Origin: Ferruginivarius sediminum
GTDB taxonomy: Bacteria; Pseudomonadota; Alphaproteobacteria; Kiloniellales; Rhodovibrionaceae
NCBI RefSeq assembly: GCF_003344765.1
Contig: NZ_QPMH01000001.1
Span: forward strand, 124,001 to 188,000
DNA: 64,000 nucleotides
Direction of reading: 5' to 3'
Positions 56,378 to 64,000 of the stretch are shown in pieces; the stretch's first letter is position 1; each line of letters starts with the position of its first letter. A program made the position numbers and the translations under genes. Below the pieces are notes generated by a model, which saw only the letters and a program-made list of their open reading frames with translations, was not told the origin of the DNA and did no database searches.

Positions 56378-56503
56378 TCAGAACCGGCACTTGCCGCCGG
56401 TGAAGAACGACTGGTGGCGATACTTGGGTGGCGAGGATTTGCGATGGCCCCGCGCCGCCTGCCTGTGGGCCTTGTCGCGGTTGGCGCGTTTGAGGCGTTT
56501 CAT
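56378..56503 (-). CDS. 41-residue highly basic protein
   Basis: A short gene with a strong GGGAGGC site eight bases before the ATG. The protein starts MKRLKRANRDKAHRQAARG and ends FFTGGKCRF; it has 14 Lys/Arg and three His but only one acidic residue. The MKRxKR...AH start faintly recalls the ribosome modulation factor Rmf of enterobacteria (MKRQKRDRLERAH), but the rest is too different for an assignment. A ribosome or RNA-binding role is only a guess. It lies convergent to the antiporter gene, 38 bases after that gene's stop. Clearly codon-like and well initiated, so more likely real than chance. Confidence 0.6.
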   Translation of the reverse strand: MKRLKRANRDKAHRQAARGHRKSSPPKYRHQSFFTGGKCRF

Positions 56504-56699
56504 GGCGAGCCTCCCGTCGCGGTTTACGTCGGATTGTCGCACTTTTCGAAACAATGTGCCGGATTTGGTTTAAATGAACTTCGAAATCAAGACCTGGCTC
56601 ACGGTTCCGTTACAGCAATGTGACTTGCAGCGAATCACCTCTGCTGACATTTACTAGAAACTGTTAAGGCGTTGGTTCGAAGGCATTTACCACGCCTGG

Positions 56700-56740
56700 G
56701 CGGGGCGCCCCTTCACCCCACACACTTGTGGGCGGCCCGC
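56700..56740 (+). repeat. C-rich-loop hairpin, copy 1
   Basis: Arms GCGGGGCGCCC (56700-56710) and GGGCGGCCCGC (56730-56740), one mismatch, with a 19-base loop containing ACCCCACACA. No T tract follows. It resembles copy 2 at 56823 in arm sequence, loop length and loop core. Confidence 0.6.
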
Positions 56741-56822
56741 TTGAAGGAGAGACGGAGCGGCTGGTGCTCTAAAGCTGACGTCCGCACCCCAATCCCCCGT
56801 CTCGGCGAATGCACCAGTCGAC

Positions 56823-56865
56823 GGCCGGGCCGCCACCCCACCCCACACAGTACGGCGGCCCGGCC
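56823..56865 (+). repeat. C-rich-loop hairpin, copy 2, possible terminator
   Basis: Perfect 12-pair stem GGCCGGGCCGCC/GGCGGCCCGGCC with a 19-base loop containing ACCCCACCCCACACA. It is followed by TTTCCTTATT, so it could end a transcript, for example of a small RNA that includes copy 1. The rest of the gap from 56504 to 57007 shows no other gene. Confidence 0.65.
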
Positions 56866-57007
56866 TTTCCTTATTCGATATTTTCCTGCTTTCCTGCGAA
56901 TTCCCGAATGGCCTTGCGCCCGCCGGCTGGCGCTTCTTCTCGCCCTCTGGCATCACATCGCGCGGCAAGGTCAAGCAGGTCGAAACAACAACGTCCAGGA
57001 GGAAGAC

Positions 57008-57808
57008 ATGGCCGGACGCTTACAGGATAAGGTCGCCATCGTGACGGGTGCGGGCTCGTCCGGGCCGGGTTGGGGCAACGGCAAGGCGGCGTCGGTCCTC
57101 TTCGCCCGCGAAGGCGCAAGGGTGGTCTGCGTCGATTTGAACGAGAGTGCGGCGGAGGAGACGGCGGGCATCATCCGGGAAGAGGGACATGATGCCCTGG
57201 CAATCCGCGCCGACGTTGCCAATCACGACGACGTGAAGTCCGTCGTCGACCGCACGGTGGGGCACTTCGGCCGCGTCGACGTGCTGCACAACAACGTCGG
57301 CATCGTCGAGGTCGGCGGGCCCGTCGAAGCCAGCGAGGAGTCCTGGGACCGGGTGATGAACGTCAACCTGAAATCGATGTTCCTGACCTGTAAATACGTC
57401 CTGCCGATCATGCAGAAGCAGAAGGGCGGGGCGATCGTGAACGTCTCCTCGATCGCCGGCATCCGCTGGACCGGCGTGCCCTACATCTCCTATTCGGCCA
57501 GCAAGTCGGGCGCGTTGCAATTCACCCGCTCGGTCGCGCTGCAGTACGCGAGCGATGGCGTCCGGGCGAACTCCATCCTGCCGGGCCTGATGAATACCCC
57601 GATGATCGTGGAGCCGTTGAAAGAGGTCTACGCCGCCGGCGACATCGAGAAAATGATCGAGATCCGCGACCAGCAGTGCCCGATGGGCCGCATGGGGGAT
57701 GCCTGGGATGTGGCATACGCGGCCCTGTTCCTGGCGTCCGACGAGGCGAAGTACGTTACCGCCACCGAACTCGTAGTCGACGGCGGTATCACGGGAAAGT
57801 TCGCCTGA
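57008..57808 (+). CDS. SDR family oxidoreductase with lengthened Gly-rich loop
   Basis: A 266-residue classical short-chain dehydrogenase. The cofactor motif is TGAGSSGPGWGNGKAA (about residues 13-28), in which the usual TGxxxGIG spacing is enlarged by a few residues. NNVG, the catalytic Ser in VNVSSIAG and the YSASK catalytic pair are in place; DGGITGKFA ends the protein. Asp-Leu-Asn after the second strand suggests NAD preference. The ATG at 57008 follows GGAGGAAG. A frame from 56672 runs through the hairpins and is rejected. The substrate is unknown. Confidence 0.92.
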   Translation: MAGRLQDKVAIVTGAGSSGPGWGNGKAASVLFAREGARVVCVDLNESAAEETAGIIREEGHDALAIRADVANHDDVKSVVDRTVGHFGRVDVLHNNVGIVEVGGPVEASEESWDRVMNVNLKSMFLTCKYVLPIMQKQKGGAIVNVSSIAGIRWTGVPYISYSASKSGALQFTRSVALQYASDGVRANSILPGLMNTPMIVEPLKEVYAAGDIEKMIEIRDQQCPMGRMGDAWDVAYAALFLASDEAKYVTATELVVDGGITGKFA

Positions 57809-58190
57809 TCCGCGGTTTCCGGGACGTGCCAGGGAAGGGAATAGAAGCCGCGGCGGCCACGCCTTATCGGCGGGGGTTCCGCGCACTTTGGCGCGGGCGC
57901 GAGGGGCCGGCGGGCGCAGCCGCCGCGGCGGGACGGTAAAGACAAAGCTTCTTGCTCGCTTCCCGTCAGCGGGCTCCCCTGGCGGGGCGGGAGCCGCATG
58001 TCCAGAACCTACCCTCAGGTGCCGGGACTGCACTGTGACACACGCAGGGCATTTTTCGGCTGCTGTCGGGAACACGCCATAAAGCGCGGAAAACCGGCAC
58101 TTGGAGAAGAGACACCCCAACGGCTGCGCCGCTTGCTTTTGCCTGATCCACCCCTTGCTGTGACGGCAGGCTGTTACGCGAGAGGCGAAT
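57809..58190. other. Gene-free region between convergent SDR and AbrB-type genes
   Basis: No convincing gene. A bulged hairpin GCGGGCTCCC/GGGAGCCGC lies at 57969-57997 without a T tract. Small open frames here have no ribosome-binding sites. The region is of ordinary high G+C and may hold both transcription ends. Confidence 0.4.
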
Positions 58191-59261
58191 CTAGGTGCTT
58201 CGTCCGTGCGAATCGGGGCGGGGGCGCAGCAGCCGGAACACCAGGGGGGCGGCGACGACGATGACAAAAATTCGCACGATGTGGTGCGTGGCGACGAAGG
58301 CGGGATCGAGCCCCAGGGCGAGGGCGACCAGGCTCATCTCCGCCAGTCCGCCAGGTGAATAGGCGAGCGTCAGGACGGCGACCTCCAGTCCTGTGGCGTG
58401 GTGCACGCCCCAGGCGAATGCGACCGCCGTTCCCAGCAGGACCGCCGTTCCGCCCGCCGCCCAGAGCACCGCGCGCAGGACCGTGGCCGGCGCCGTGCCG
58501 GCGAAGCGGCAGCCGATGGCGCTACCCACCACGACCTGGGCGGCGGCGACAAGCTCGGTCGGCGGCCCGGCCTCCGTTACGCCGCCAAGATGTACCGCGG
58601 CCGACAAGACCATCGGTCCGATCACCGGCGCGGCCGGCACGCGCAGGGCGCGGGCGGCGAAAAACCCCGCGGCACCGCAGGCGGCCAGGATCATGAGATC
58701 GAGCGGCGCCACGGACAGGAGCGGCCGGCCCGCACTGGGCCGCGCGCCCGCGTCGTAGCCGAGGAAAAGCTGGAACGCGAAAGGCAGCGCCATCACCACC
58801 AGCATGATGCGCGAGCCGTGCGTCAGCGAGATGGCCCGTGGATCGCCGCCCATCGCCTCGCCGACCAGGATCATCTCGGTCAGGCCGCCGGGCATTGCGG
58901 CGAAATAGCTGGTGACGCCGTCGTAGTTCGCCACCCGGCGGAAGAACAGGACGCCCAGCGCGCCGGCCACCGCCGTGTACGCCGTCAGGGCCAGCAGGCT
59001 CAGCGCCCAGTCGTTCAGCCGCGCCAGGATCGCGGGCGTGAAGGCACTGCCCAGCATGACGCCCAGCACGGCGACGAACAGCGCGCGCAACGGCATCGAC
59101 ATGCCAAGCGGCACCTCGACGATGGCTGCGGTGGTCGTCGCTATCATGGCGCCCAGCATCCACGGCAGCGGCAGCCCGGCCCACTTTGCCAGCGCGCCAC
59201 CGAGCGCCCCGATGGCCAGCGTCAAAAGGACACGAAGTGGTATCTCAGGAGATTCGGGCAC
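58191..59261 (-). CDS. AbrB family membrane protein (duplicated domain)
   Basis: A 356-residue polytopic protein of the so-called AbrB/ammonia-monooxygenase-like family (PF05145 type), two homologous halves each of about five helices. LPLPWMLGAMIATT and APVIGPMVLSAAVH are the matching repeats; YFAAMPGGLTEMILVGEA and YSPGGLAEMSLVALAL are the family motif in each half. The role is unknown; some members are suspected transporters, and it is unrelated to the Bacillus AbrB regulator. It is 11 bases after argE on the same strand and is likely cotranscribed. Confidence 0.93.
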   Translation of the reverse strand: MPESPEIPLRVLLTLAIGALGGALAKWAGLPLPWMLGAMIATTTAAIVEVPLGMSMPLRALFVAVLGVMLGSAFTPAILARLNDWALSLLALTAYTAVAGALGVLFFRRVANYDGVTSYFAAMPGGLTEMILVGEAMGGDPRAISLTHGSRIMLVVMALPFAFQLFLGYDAGARPSAGRPLLSVAPLDLMILAACGAAGFFAARALRVPAAPVIGPMVLSAAVHLGGVTEAGPPTELVAAAQVVVGSAIGCRFAGTAPATVLRAVLWAAGGTAVLLGTAVAFAWGVHHATGLEVAVLTLAYSPGGLAEMSLVALALGLDPAFVATHHIVRIFVIVVAAPLVFRLLRPRPDSHGRST

Positions 59262-59272
59262 TGCGATTTACG

Positions 59273-60460
59273 TCAGCCGCCCCGCACGTGGTCGAGCAGG
59301 CGGTCGAGGAACCACTCGCACTGCGCAAGCTGATCGAGCGTGATGAACTCGTCGGGCTTGTGAGCCTGCTCGATGGAGCCCGGTCCGCAGACCACCGCGG
59401 GAATGCCGTCGGCGGCGAACAACCCGGCCTCGGTTCCGAACGCTACCTTGCTGGTGCTGTTGGCCCGCGCCAGGGCCTTTGTCAGCGTCACCACTGCCGC
59501 GTCCGGCTCGGTGTCCAGGGCCGGGAAGCTGGCCAGTTCCTCGAAGGTAAAGCCGGTCGCGGGATCGATGGCCTGCATGGCCGGTTCCACCTCCCGCCGG
59601 ACGAAGTCGACCGCCTCGGCCAGCAGGTCCCGCGGGTCGTCCTGGGGCAAGTTGCGGAACTCGAAGGCCAGGCGGCATTCCGAGGGCACGATATTCACGG
59701 CCGTCCCGCCGTCGATGACGCCCGCTTGGACGGTCGTGTGGGGCACGTCGAAAGCTTCGTCGAAGGGGCCTTCCTGCGCCTTCCGCCGCGCCATGTCCGA
59801 GAGGAACACCGTCAGCCGTGCTGCCGCCTCCACGGCGTTGACGCCCTGTGGCGCCAGCGACGAATGGCACGAGAGGCCACGCACCGTGGCGCGCATCGAC
59901 AGCTTGCCCTTATGGGCGTTGACGACCCGCATCTCCGTCGGTTCGCCCACGATCACCATACGCGGCTTGACGGGGCGGCGCGCAAGGTCGGCCAGCAGCT
60001 TGCGCACGCCAAGGCAGCCGACCTCCTCGTCATACGACAGGCAGAGATGCACCGGCGTTTCCGGCCGCGCCTCCAGGAACTTGGGCGCGTAAGCCAGACA
60101 TGCCGCGAGGAAGCCCTTCATGTCGCAGGTTCCGCGGCCGTAAAACTTGCCGTCGCGCTGCACGGCATCGAAGGGATCGCTCGACCAGTCCTGACCGTTG
60201 ACCGGGACGACGTCCGTATGGCCGGAAAGGGCGATGCCAGGCCTGTCCACCGGTCCCAGCGTGGCAAAGAGATTCGCCTTGCCGCCGGCGTCGTCGTATG
60301 TCAACTCGCAATCGACGCCGAGGCCGGTGAGATATCGTTCGACATCCCTGATAAGTTCCAGGTTGGAGTTGCGGCTGGTGGTATCGAACGCGATCAACCG
60401 TTCAAGCATGCGCACCGTTTTGGCGCTTGGCGTGTCGGGCACGTCTGCCTTCCTCCCCAT
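59273..60460 (-). CDS. argE: Acetylornithine deacetylase (M20 family)
   Basis: A 395-residue di-zinc amidohydrolase. Metal ligands His81 and Asp83 are in SGHTDVVPV, the bridging Asp in GRGTCDMKGFLA, and the catalytic Glu pair in SYDEEVGCLG. CGPGSIEQAHKPDEFI holds the last His. It makes ornithine in the linear arginine route, though related M20 enzymes act on other N-acyl amino acids. It is followed closely by the AbrB-type membrane gene. Confidence 0.93.
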   Translation of the reverse strand: MGRKADVPDTPSAKTVRMLERLIAFDTTSRNSNLELIRDVERYLTGLGVDCELTYDDAGGKANLFATLGPVDRPGIALSGHTDVVPVNGQDWSSDPFDAVQRDGKFYGRGTCDMKGFLAACLAYAPKFLEARPETPVHLCLSYDEEVGCLGVRKLLADLARRPVKPRMVIVGEPTEMRVVNAHKGKLSMRATVRGLSCHSSLAPQGVNAVEAAARLTVFLSDMARRKAQEGPFDEAFDVPHTTVQAGVIDGGTAVNIVPSECRLAFEFRNLPQDDPRDLLAEAVDFVRREVEPAMQAIDPATGFTFEELASFPALDTEPDAAVVTLTKALARANSTSKVAFGTEAGLFAADGIPAVVCGPGSIEQAHKPDEFITLDQLAQCEWFLDRLLDHVRGG

Positions 60461-60536
60461 GTTTGGCCCGGACTGTCTAACCGCTTACGGGCCGCTTGGC
60501 CAGCCGGACGCCCCGCGTCGGCATAAGTGTTGCGCA

Positions 60537-61487
60537 TCACGGCGAGTGCGTGGCCGCCGCCTCGTCGTCCGACAGTGGATCCAGCCGTTCTTCCCGGATC
60601 TGCTTGCCCAGCCACTCCCGGAAGGCACGCACGCGGGGGTCGCGGGCCTTCGCCGGTGTGCAGACGAACCAGTAGCTGTAGCCGGTCCGCAGCACGGGGC
60701 CGAAGGGGCTCACCAGATGGCCGGCGCCCAGGTCGTCGATAGCCAGGGACCGCCGCCCCAGCGCCACGCCCTGTCCGGCCACGGCGGCTTGCAGGACGAG
60801 GCTGGAATCGCTGTATCCGGGTCCGCGATGCGGGTCGATTCCCCTCAGCCCGGCGGCCTCCATCCAGACACGCCAGCCCGGATCGGCGGGGCTGTCGTGG
60901 CAGCGGTCCTGCAGCAGCGTGTGGTGGCGCAAATCGACGGGCGTCTCAAGCGGTGGCGTGCCGTCCCGCAGGGCGGGGCTGCAAACCGGGAACATGGTCT
61001 CGTTCATCAGGTGGACCATTTCCAGATCCGTCTCGCGCAGTTCGGTGAAGCGGATCGCCGCGTCCATGTCGCCCTTGTGCAGATCGACGGCCTCTTCGCT
61101 AGTGGCAAGGAGAACATCGATGTCCGGATGCACGGCACGGAATCGGCTGAGGCGGGGCAGCAGCCACTTCGCGGCGAACGACTGCAGGGTGGTGATGCGC
61201 AGCGGACCGTCGTCCTCGCCGGCCTGTAGGCGCTCGGTGGCCTCGGCGATGTTGTCGAAGGCGTCGCGCACGACGGGCAAATAGGCCTGACCCGCGTCGG
61301 TCAACAGGATGGCGCGATTCTTCCGGCGGAACAGCGCCAGGCCAAGCTGCGCTTCCAGCGCCTTCACCTGATGACTGACGGCGGCCTGCGTGACGAACAG
61401 CTCTTCGGCCGCCTTTGTAAACGACAGGTGGCGCGCGGCGGCCTCGAATGCGCGTAGGGCGTTTAGTGGCGGCAAGCGGCGCGACAT
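60537..61487 (-). CDS. LysR-type transcriptional regulator, GcvA-like
   Basis: A 316-residue regulator. The winged helix-turn-helix is at about residues 18-40 (SFTKAAEELFVTQAAVSHQ) after the GcvA-type start LPPLNALRAFEAAARH. The rest is a type II periplasmic-binding-like effector domain (about 93-300). It may control the divergent DUF1127 gene or itself through the 144-base shared region; the effector is unknown. Confidence 0.93.
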   Translation of the reverse strand: MSRRLPPLNALRAFEAAARHLSFTKAAEELFVTQAAVSHQVKALEAQLGLALFRRKNRAILLTDAGQAYLPVVRDAFDNIAEATERLQAGEDDGPLRITTLQSFAAKWLLPRLSRFRAVHPDIDVLLATSEEAVDLHKGDMDAAIRFTELRETDLEMVHLMNETMFPVCSPALRDGTPPLETPVDLRHHTLLQDRCHDSPADPGWRVWMEAAGLRGIDPHRGPGYSDSSLVLQAAVAGQGVALGRRSLAIDDLGAGHLVSPFGPVLRTGYSYWFVCTPAKARDPRVRAFREWLGKQIREERLDPLSDDEAAATHSP

Positions 61488-61578
61488 CGGGATCGCATTA
61501 GTTCAGTTCATGGGTTCCTGAAATATCATCGTTTGTGAATGCGCGGATTTTGGCGCATTTGTCAAGTAACGGAAGCGA

Positions 61579-61593
61579 TATCTCGATGAGATA
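61579..61593. promoter_or_regulatory. Inverted repeat in the LysR/DUF1127 intergenic region
   Basis: TATCTC and GAGATA flank a GAT centre, an exact six-base inverted repeat. It lies 39 bases before the DUF1127 start and about 90 from the LysR start, a plausible operator. LysR sites are usually of T-N11-A form, so the match is not specific. Confidence 0.35.
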
Positions 61594-61631
61594 ACGCATC
61601 ATGGTATGTCGGATGAATTAGGAGACTTTCG

Positions 61632-61862
61632 ATGACCACGTCACAAAGCACCGCAGGTCGCAGCCTTGTCGGCAATGGCTACGTTTGCCGCCCCGCGCGC
61701 CGGGGAATCCTGGCCGCTGCCTGGCAGACCCTGCTTTGCTGGCAGTCGCGTGCGGCCCAACGCGCCCATTTGGCCGCGATGGAGCCGCATATGCGCCGCG
61801 ACATTGGTCTCGCCGATGCCGAGGTCGCGCAGGAAGTGCGCAAGCCCTTCTGGCTGCCGTAA
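61632..61862 (+). CDS. DUF1127 small protein
   Basis: A 76-residue protein. Residues 25-55 are a basic helix (WQTLLCWQSRAAQRAHLAAM), followed by the hallmark RRDIGLADAEV of DUF1127. Short DUF1127 proteins in alphaproteobacteria act in RNA turnover and phosphate or carbon responses. The ATG follows TAGGAGAC. A hairpin lies just after it. Divergent from the LysR gene. Confidence 0.9.
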   Translation: MTTSQSTAGRSLVGNGYVCRPARRGILAAAWQTLLCWQSRAAQRAHLAAMEPHMRRDIGLADAEVAQEVRKPFWLP

Positions 61863-61875
61863 GTTTCGCAGGGAT

Positions 61876-61904
61876 GGCACGGGCGGACATTGTCCGCCCG
61901 TGTC
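61876..61904 (+). terminator. Hairpin terminator of the DUF1127 gene
   Basis: ACGGGCGGACA and TGTCCGCCCGT form a near-perfect stem that extends outwards by GGC/GTC pairing, about 15 bases after the stop codon. Only a weak pyrimidine tract follows. Confidence 0.6.
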
Positions 61905-61928
61905 CTTGTGGGCTCGAACTCACTTGTT

Positions 61929-61980
61929 TGACGCATTTTCGGGCGACGAACCGGTTCCCACGTCGCCTGAAAATGCTTCA
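61929..61980 (-). repeat. Palindromic repeat element, copy A (short form)
   Basis: GCATTTTC and GAAAATGC at the ends with GAACCGGTTCCCAC in the centre. It is the reverse complement of the core of the element at 63701. On the minus strand it begins directly after the nadK stop codon, so it may act as the nadK terminator. Confidence 0.85.
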
Positions 61981-62751
61981 GGGAAGGAACTGCTCTTTCA
62001 GGATACGTTCCTCGAGGTTGTGCTCGGGGTCGAACAGCAGGTGCGAGGCAAGCGAGCGGTCCTCGTAGACGGTGACGCGCCGCACGTCGCGAACCTCGGT
62101 ATAGTCCGCCGTGGCCGATATCGGCCGCTTCGTCGCCTCGACAATCTCGAAAACCACTTCCGCCTTGTGAGGCAGAAGGGCGCCACGCCAGCGCCGCGGT
62201 CGGAACGCGCTGATCGGTGTCAACGCCAGCAGCGGGGCGCCGATCGGAATGATCGGGCCGTGCGCCGACAGGTTATATGCCGTGCTGCCGGCCGGCGTGG
62301 CGATAAGGATGCCGTCGCAGACCAGCTCTTCCAGCCGTGTGACTCCGTCGATCTTCACGCGGATCTTGGCCGCCTGACGGCTTTCGCGCAGCAGCGAGAC
62401 CTCGTTGATGGCAAGCGCGGTCTGCGTCTCGCCGCCGTTCTCCGTCTGCTCGGCCAGCATGCGCAGCGGGTGGAGTTGCACCTCCTCCGCGCGGTCCAAC
62501 CGTTCGCGAAGGTCGTCCTCGCTGTACTCGTTCATCAGGAAGCCGACGGTGCCGCGGTTCATGCCATAGATCGGCACGGACCTGTCCATGCAGCGGTGCA
62601 GGCTTTCCAGCATCAGGCCGTCGCCGCCCAGGGCCACGATAACGTCGGCCTCCTCCGGCTCGACATGGTCATACCGGGCTTTCAGGCGCTTCATGGCCTC
62701 CTGGGCCTCTGTGGCGTCCGAGGCGACGAAGGCGACGTGGCGGCGGTGCAT
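61978..62751 (-). CDS. nadK: NAD kinase
   Basis: A 257-residue NAD kinase, full length for the short alphaproteobacterial type. The ATP site GGDG is at residues 42-45 (ALGGDGLML), [11 protein letters not shown] is the NE-type conserved region, and [22 protein letters not shown] is the second signature. It makes NADP from NAD and ATP. The ATG at 62751 is chosen; a frame from 62838 would overlap the divergent SDR's leader. The stop codon is at the edge of the repeat element. Confidence 0.95.
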   Translation of the reverse strand: MHRRHVAFVASDATEAQEAMKRLKARYDHVEPEEADVIVALGGDGLMLESLHRCMDRSVPIYGMNRGTVGFLMNEYSEDDLRERLDRAEEVQLHPLRMLAEQTENGGETQTALAINEVSLLRESRQAAKIRVKIDGVTRLEELVCDGILIATPAGSTAYNLSAHGPIIPIGAPLLALTPISAFRPRRWRGALLPHKAEVVFEIVEATKRPISATADYTEVRDVRRVTVYEDRSLASHLLFDPEHNLEERILKEQFLP

Positions 62752-62894
62752 GTCTATACCGGATGTCCCTGCAAGGTGGTTGAAGTATAACGAAGCTGTT
62801 CGTGACTGCCAGGGTCGCGCATTTCCATGAATTGACACGTGTCTCGAAAGAGCAATCTCCTGACAGTCAGCCAGACAGGAAAACCGTAGACAGG

Positions 62895-63704
62895 ATGGCG
62901 CTTCAGATGGCCACGGATTACCGATTTGCCCTCGTCACCGGCGCGTCCAGCGGCATCGGCGCCGCCTTCGCACGGACGATACCGGAAACCACGGACCTGC
63001 TGCTCACCGGCCGGGACAGCGAGCGTCTGGTTGCCTTGAGGGAGGAGTTGTCGGTCGGCGAACGAACGGTCGAATCGATACCGGCCGACCTGACGCGCGA
63101 GGGCGACCGCCGCGCCTTGATCGACAAGGCGCAGGCGCTGGAGATCGATCTGCTGATCAACAACGCCGGCATGGGACAGTTCGGCGCCGTGCTGGAAAAC
63201 GATCCGCAAGGTGAGGTCGACACCGTCCAGGTCAACTGCACCGCCGTTGTGGACCTCGCCGTGAACCTGCTGCCCGGGATGATCGACCGGGAACGGCTGG
63301 CGGGACGGCGGGCCGGGCTAATCAATGTGTCCAGCACGTTCGCCGTGCAGCCCATTCCGTATGTCGCCACCTATGCCGCCAGCAAGGCCTTTGTACAGAG
63401 CTGGACCGAGGCGTTGGCGGAGGAACTGCGTCACCAGCCCGTCGATGTGCTGGCGCTATGCCCTGGCGCCACGCGCACCGGCATGGCCGAGCGGGCAGGG
63501 CTGCGCGGCTCGATCCCCTTCGCCGGCGACCCGGAAGATGTGGCGCGGGAGGCACTCGGCGCACTGGGCCGCTGCACTGTGCACGTCAGCGGTGCGGCAT
63601 CGCGGGCGGCGCTGACGCCCTATTTCCTGCCGCGCCGGATCGCGGCCGGCGGCCTTGGCGCGGTCATGGGGTTCTTCAGCCGGGTGGGCACGCGTCGTAC
63701 CTAG
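62895..63704 (+). CDS. SDR family oxidoreductase
   Basis: A 269-residue classical [11 protein letters not shown] is the cofactor loop near residue 16, [15 protein letters not shown], and YAASK with [13 protein letters not shown] the catalytic helix. The C-terminal tail is hydrophobic and basic (VMGFFSRVG), and may touch the membrane. The substrate is not evident. Starts at 62895 or 62907 are both possible; a longer frame from 62802 lacks support. The TAG stop is inside the end of the repeat element. Confidence 0.9.
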   Translation: MALQMATDYRFALVTGASSGIGAAFARTIPETTDLLLTGRDSERLVALREELSVGERTVESIPADLTREGDRRALIDKAQALEIDLLINNAGMGQFGAVLENDPQGEVDTVQVNCTAVVDLAVNLLPGMIDRERLAGRRAGLINVSSTFAVQPIPYVATYAASKAFVQSWTEALAEELRHQPVDVLALCPGATRTGMAERAGLRGSIPFAGDPEDVAREALGALGRCTVHVSGAASRAALTPYFLPRRIAAGGLGAVMGFFSRVGTRRT

Positions 63705-63806
63705 AGCATTTTCAGGCGAAGTGGGAACCGGTTCGCCGTCCGAAAATGCGTCAAATCAAAGAGCTAGAGCGTTTGAGCGATTCCACTGAACGCGAAAATG
63801 CTCTAG
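63701..63806. repeat. Palindromic repeat element, copy B (long form)
   Basis: CTAGAGCATTTTC at the left and GAAAATGCTCTAG at the right are inverted. Inside are the GTGGGAACCGGTTCGCC core shared with copy A, a GAAAATGCG, and AGAGCGTTTGAGCGATTCC. The left TAG ends the SDR and the right TAG (minus strand) ends the amidase gene. Such mosaic repeats are common between alphaproteobacterial genes. Confidence 0.88.
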
Positions 63807-64000
63807 AATCCCGGGGGTCGCCGGTTCCACCAGGGCCGTGCCTGCTCAAGCTGCGCGGCGAGGCGTAGCAGCAGGGTCTCGCCGCCCATGGCGGCCATGA
63901 ACATGTTGCCCAAGGGCAAGCCGTCCTCGGACCAGACCAGCGGGATGTTCGCGGCCGGACAGCCGGTGGCGTTGGCAAGCTGCGTGAAAGGGGAGAAGGC
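63803..64000 (-). CDS. Amidase (signature family), C-terminal end only
   Basis: Sixty-five C-terminal codons are visible, running off the right edge of the window. FTQLANATGCPAANIPL, followed by the GLPLGNMFMA stretch and ending in RPWWNRRPP, is the conserved end of amidase-signature enzymes such as 6-aminohexanoate-dimer hydrolase-like proteins. The catalytic Ser-Ser-Lys part is outside the window. The stop TAG is part of the repeat element. Confidence 0.85.
   Translation of the reverse strand, partial: AFSPFTQLANATGCPAANIPLVWSEDGLPLGNMFMAAMGGETLLLRLAAQLEQARPWWNRRPPGF

Noticed and set aside
57966..58151. 61-codon frame on the minus strand in the 57.8-58.2 kb gap
   Set aside because: No ribosome-binding site; overlaps a hairpin and other random frames.

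Overview
The window is high-G+C DNA (roughly two thirds G+C by eye) from the chromosome of a Gram-negative alphaproteobacterium, most likely a Rhodospirillales/Rhodovibrionaceae-type organism. This rests on the gene order rpoZ-rsh-(DUF2062)-pdxJ-acpS-lepB-rnc-era-recO, a single bifunctional Rsh, a hopanoid (hpn/shc) locus with ispH and dxs inside it, and a GCATTTTC...GAAAATGC palindromic repeat of a type widespread in that class. No IS element, prophage, CRISPR array, rRNA or replication origin was seen. The one tRNA is tRNA-Leu(UAA).

Layout. 1-5 kb: a PhnD-like solute-binding protein without a signal peptide, a small Met/Gly-rich periplasmic protein, a cold-shock protein, a 55-residue membrane peptide and a large autotransporter behind an AT-rich promoter region. 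5.2-10.1 kb: a three-gene stress operon prkA-yeaH-spoVR. 10.2-15.2 kb: a DUF188 protein, a hydroxypyruvate-isomerase-like enzyme, a secreted PHA-depolymerase-like esterase, and a translationally coupled sulfotransferase and extended SDR.

15.4-27.9 kb: the hopanoid locus. ispH-hpnH-dxs run rightwards. hpnM (MlaC-like carrier) is reversed and shares a divergent control region with hpnN (RND transporter). hpnB, shc and hpnG follow, then an unknown coiled-coil membrane protein. Isoprenoid supply (ispH, dxs), cyclisation (shc), side-chain addition (hpnH, hpnG) and transport (hpnM, hpnN) are therefore together. The squalene-forming genes hpnC/D/E are not in the window. 28.0-30.9 kb: a TPP riboswitch heads thiO-thiS-thiG-thiE. 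31-33.5 kb: an M23 coiled-coil peptidase overlaps a bactofilin, behind a very AT-rich region.

33.6-41.8 kb: mixed housekeeping genes (dehydratase, hydrolase, surface lipoprotein, HAD, lytic transglycosylase, dapA, smpB, a family-5 UDG, an NYN-domain protein). 41.9-50.3 kb: the conserved folK-rpoZ-rsh...era-recO block. 50.3-64 kb: a DadA-like oxidoreductase, DUF2189, tRNA-Leu, ftsH, DUF2267, a Ca/cation antiporter, a 41-residue very basic protein, two look-alike hairpins, an SDR, an AbrB-type membrane protein, argE, a LysR regulator, DUF1127, nadK, another SDR and the C-terminal end of an amidase.

No large undescribed system was recognised. The best leads are the sulfotransferase/SDR pair facing the hopanoid genes, the 41-residue basic protein, the twin C-rich-loop hairpins near 56.7-56.9 kb, and a palindromic repeat whose two ends supply the stop codons of two convergent genes.
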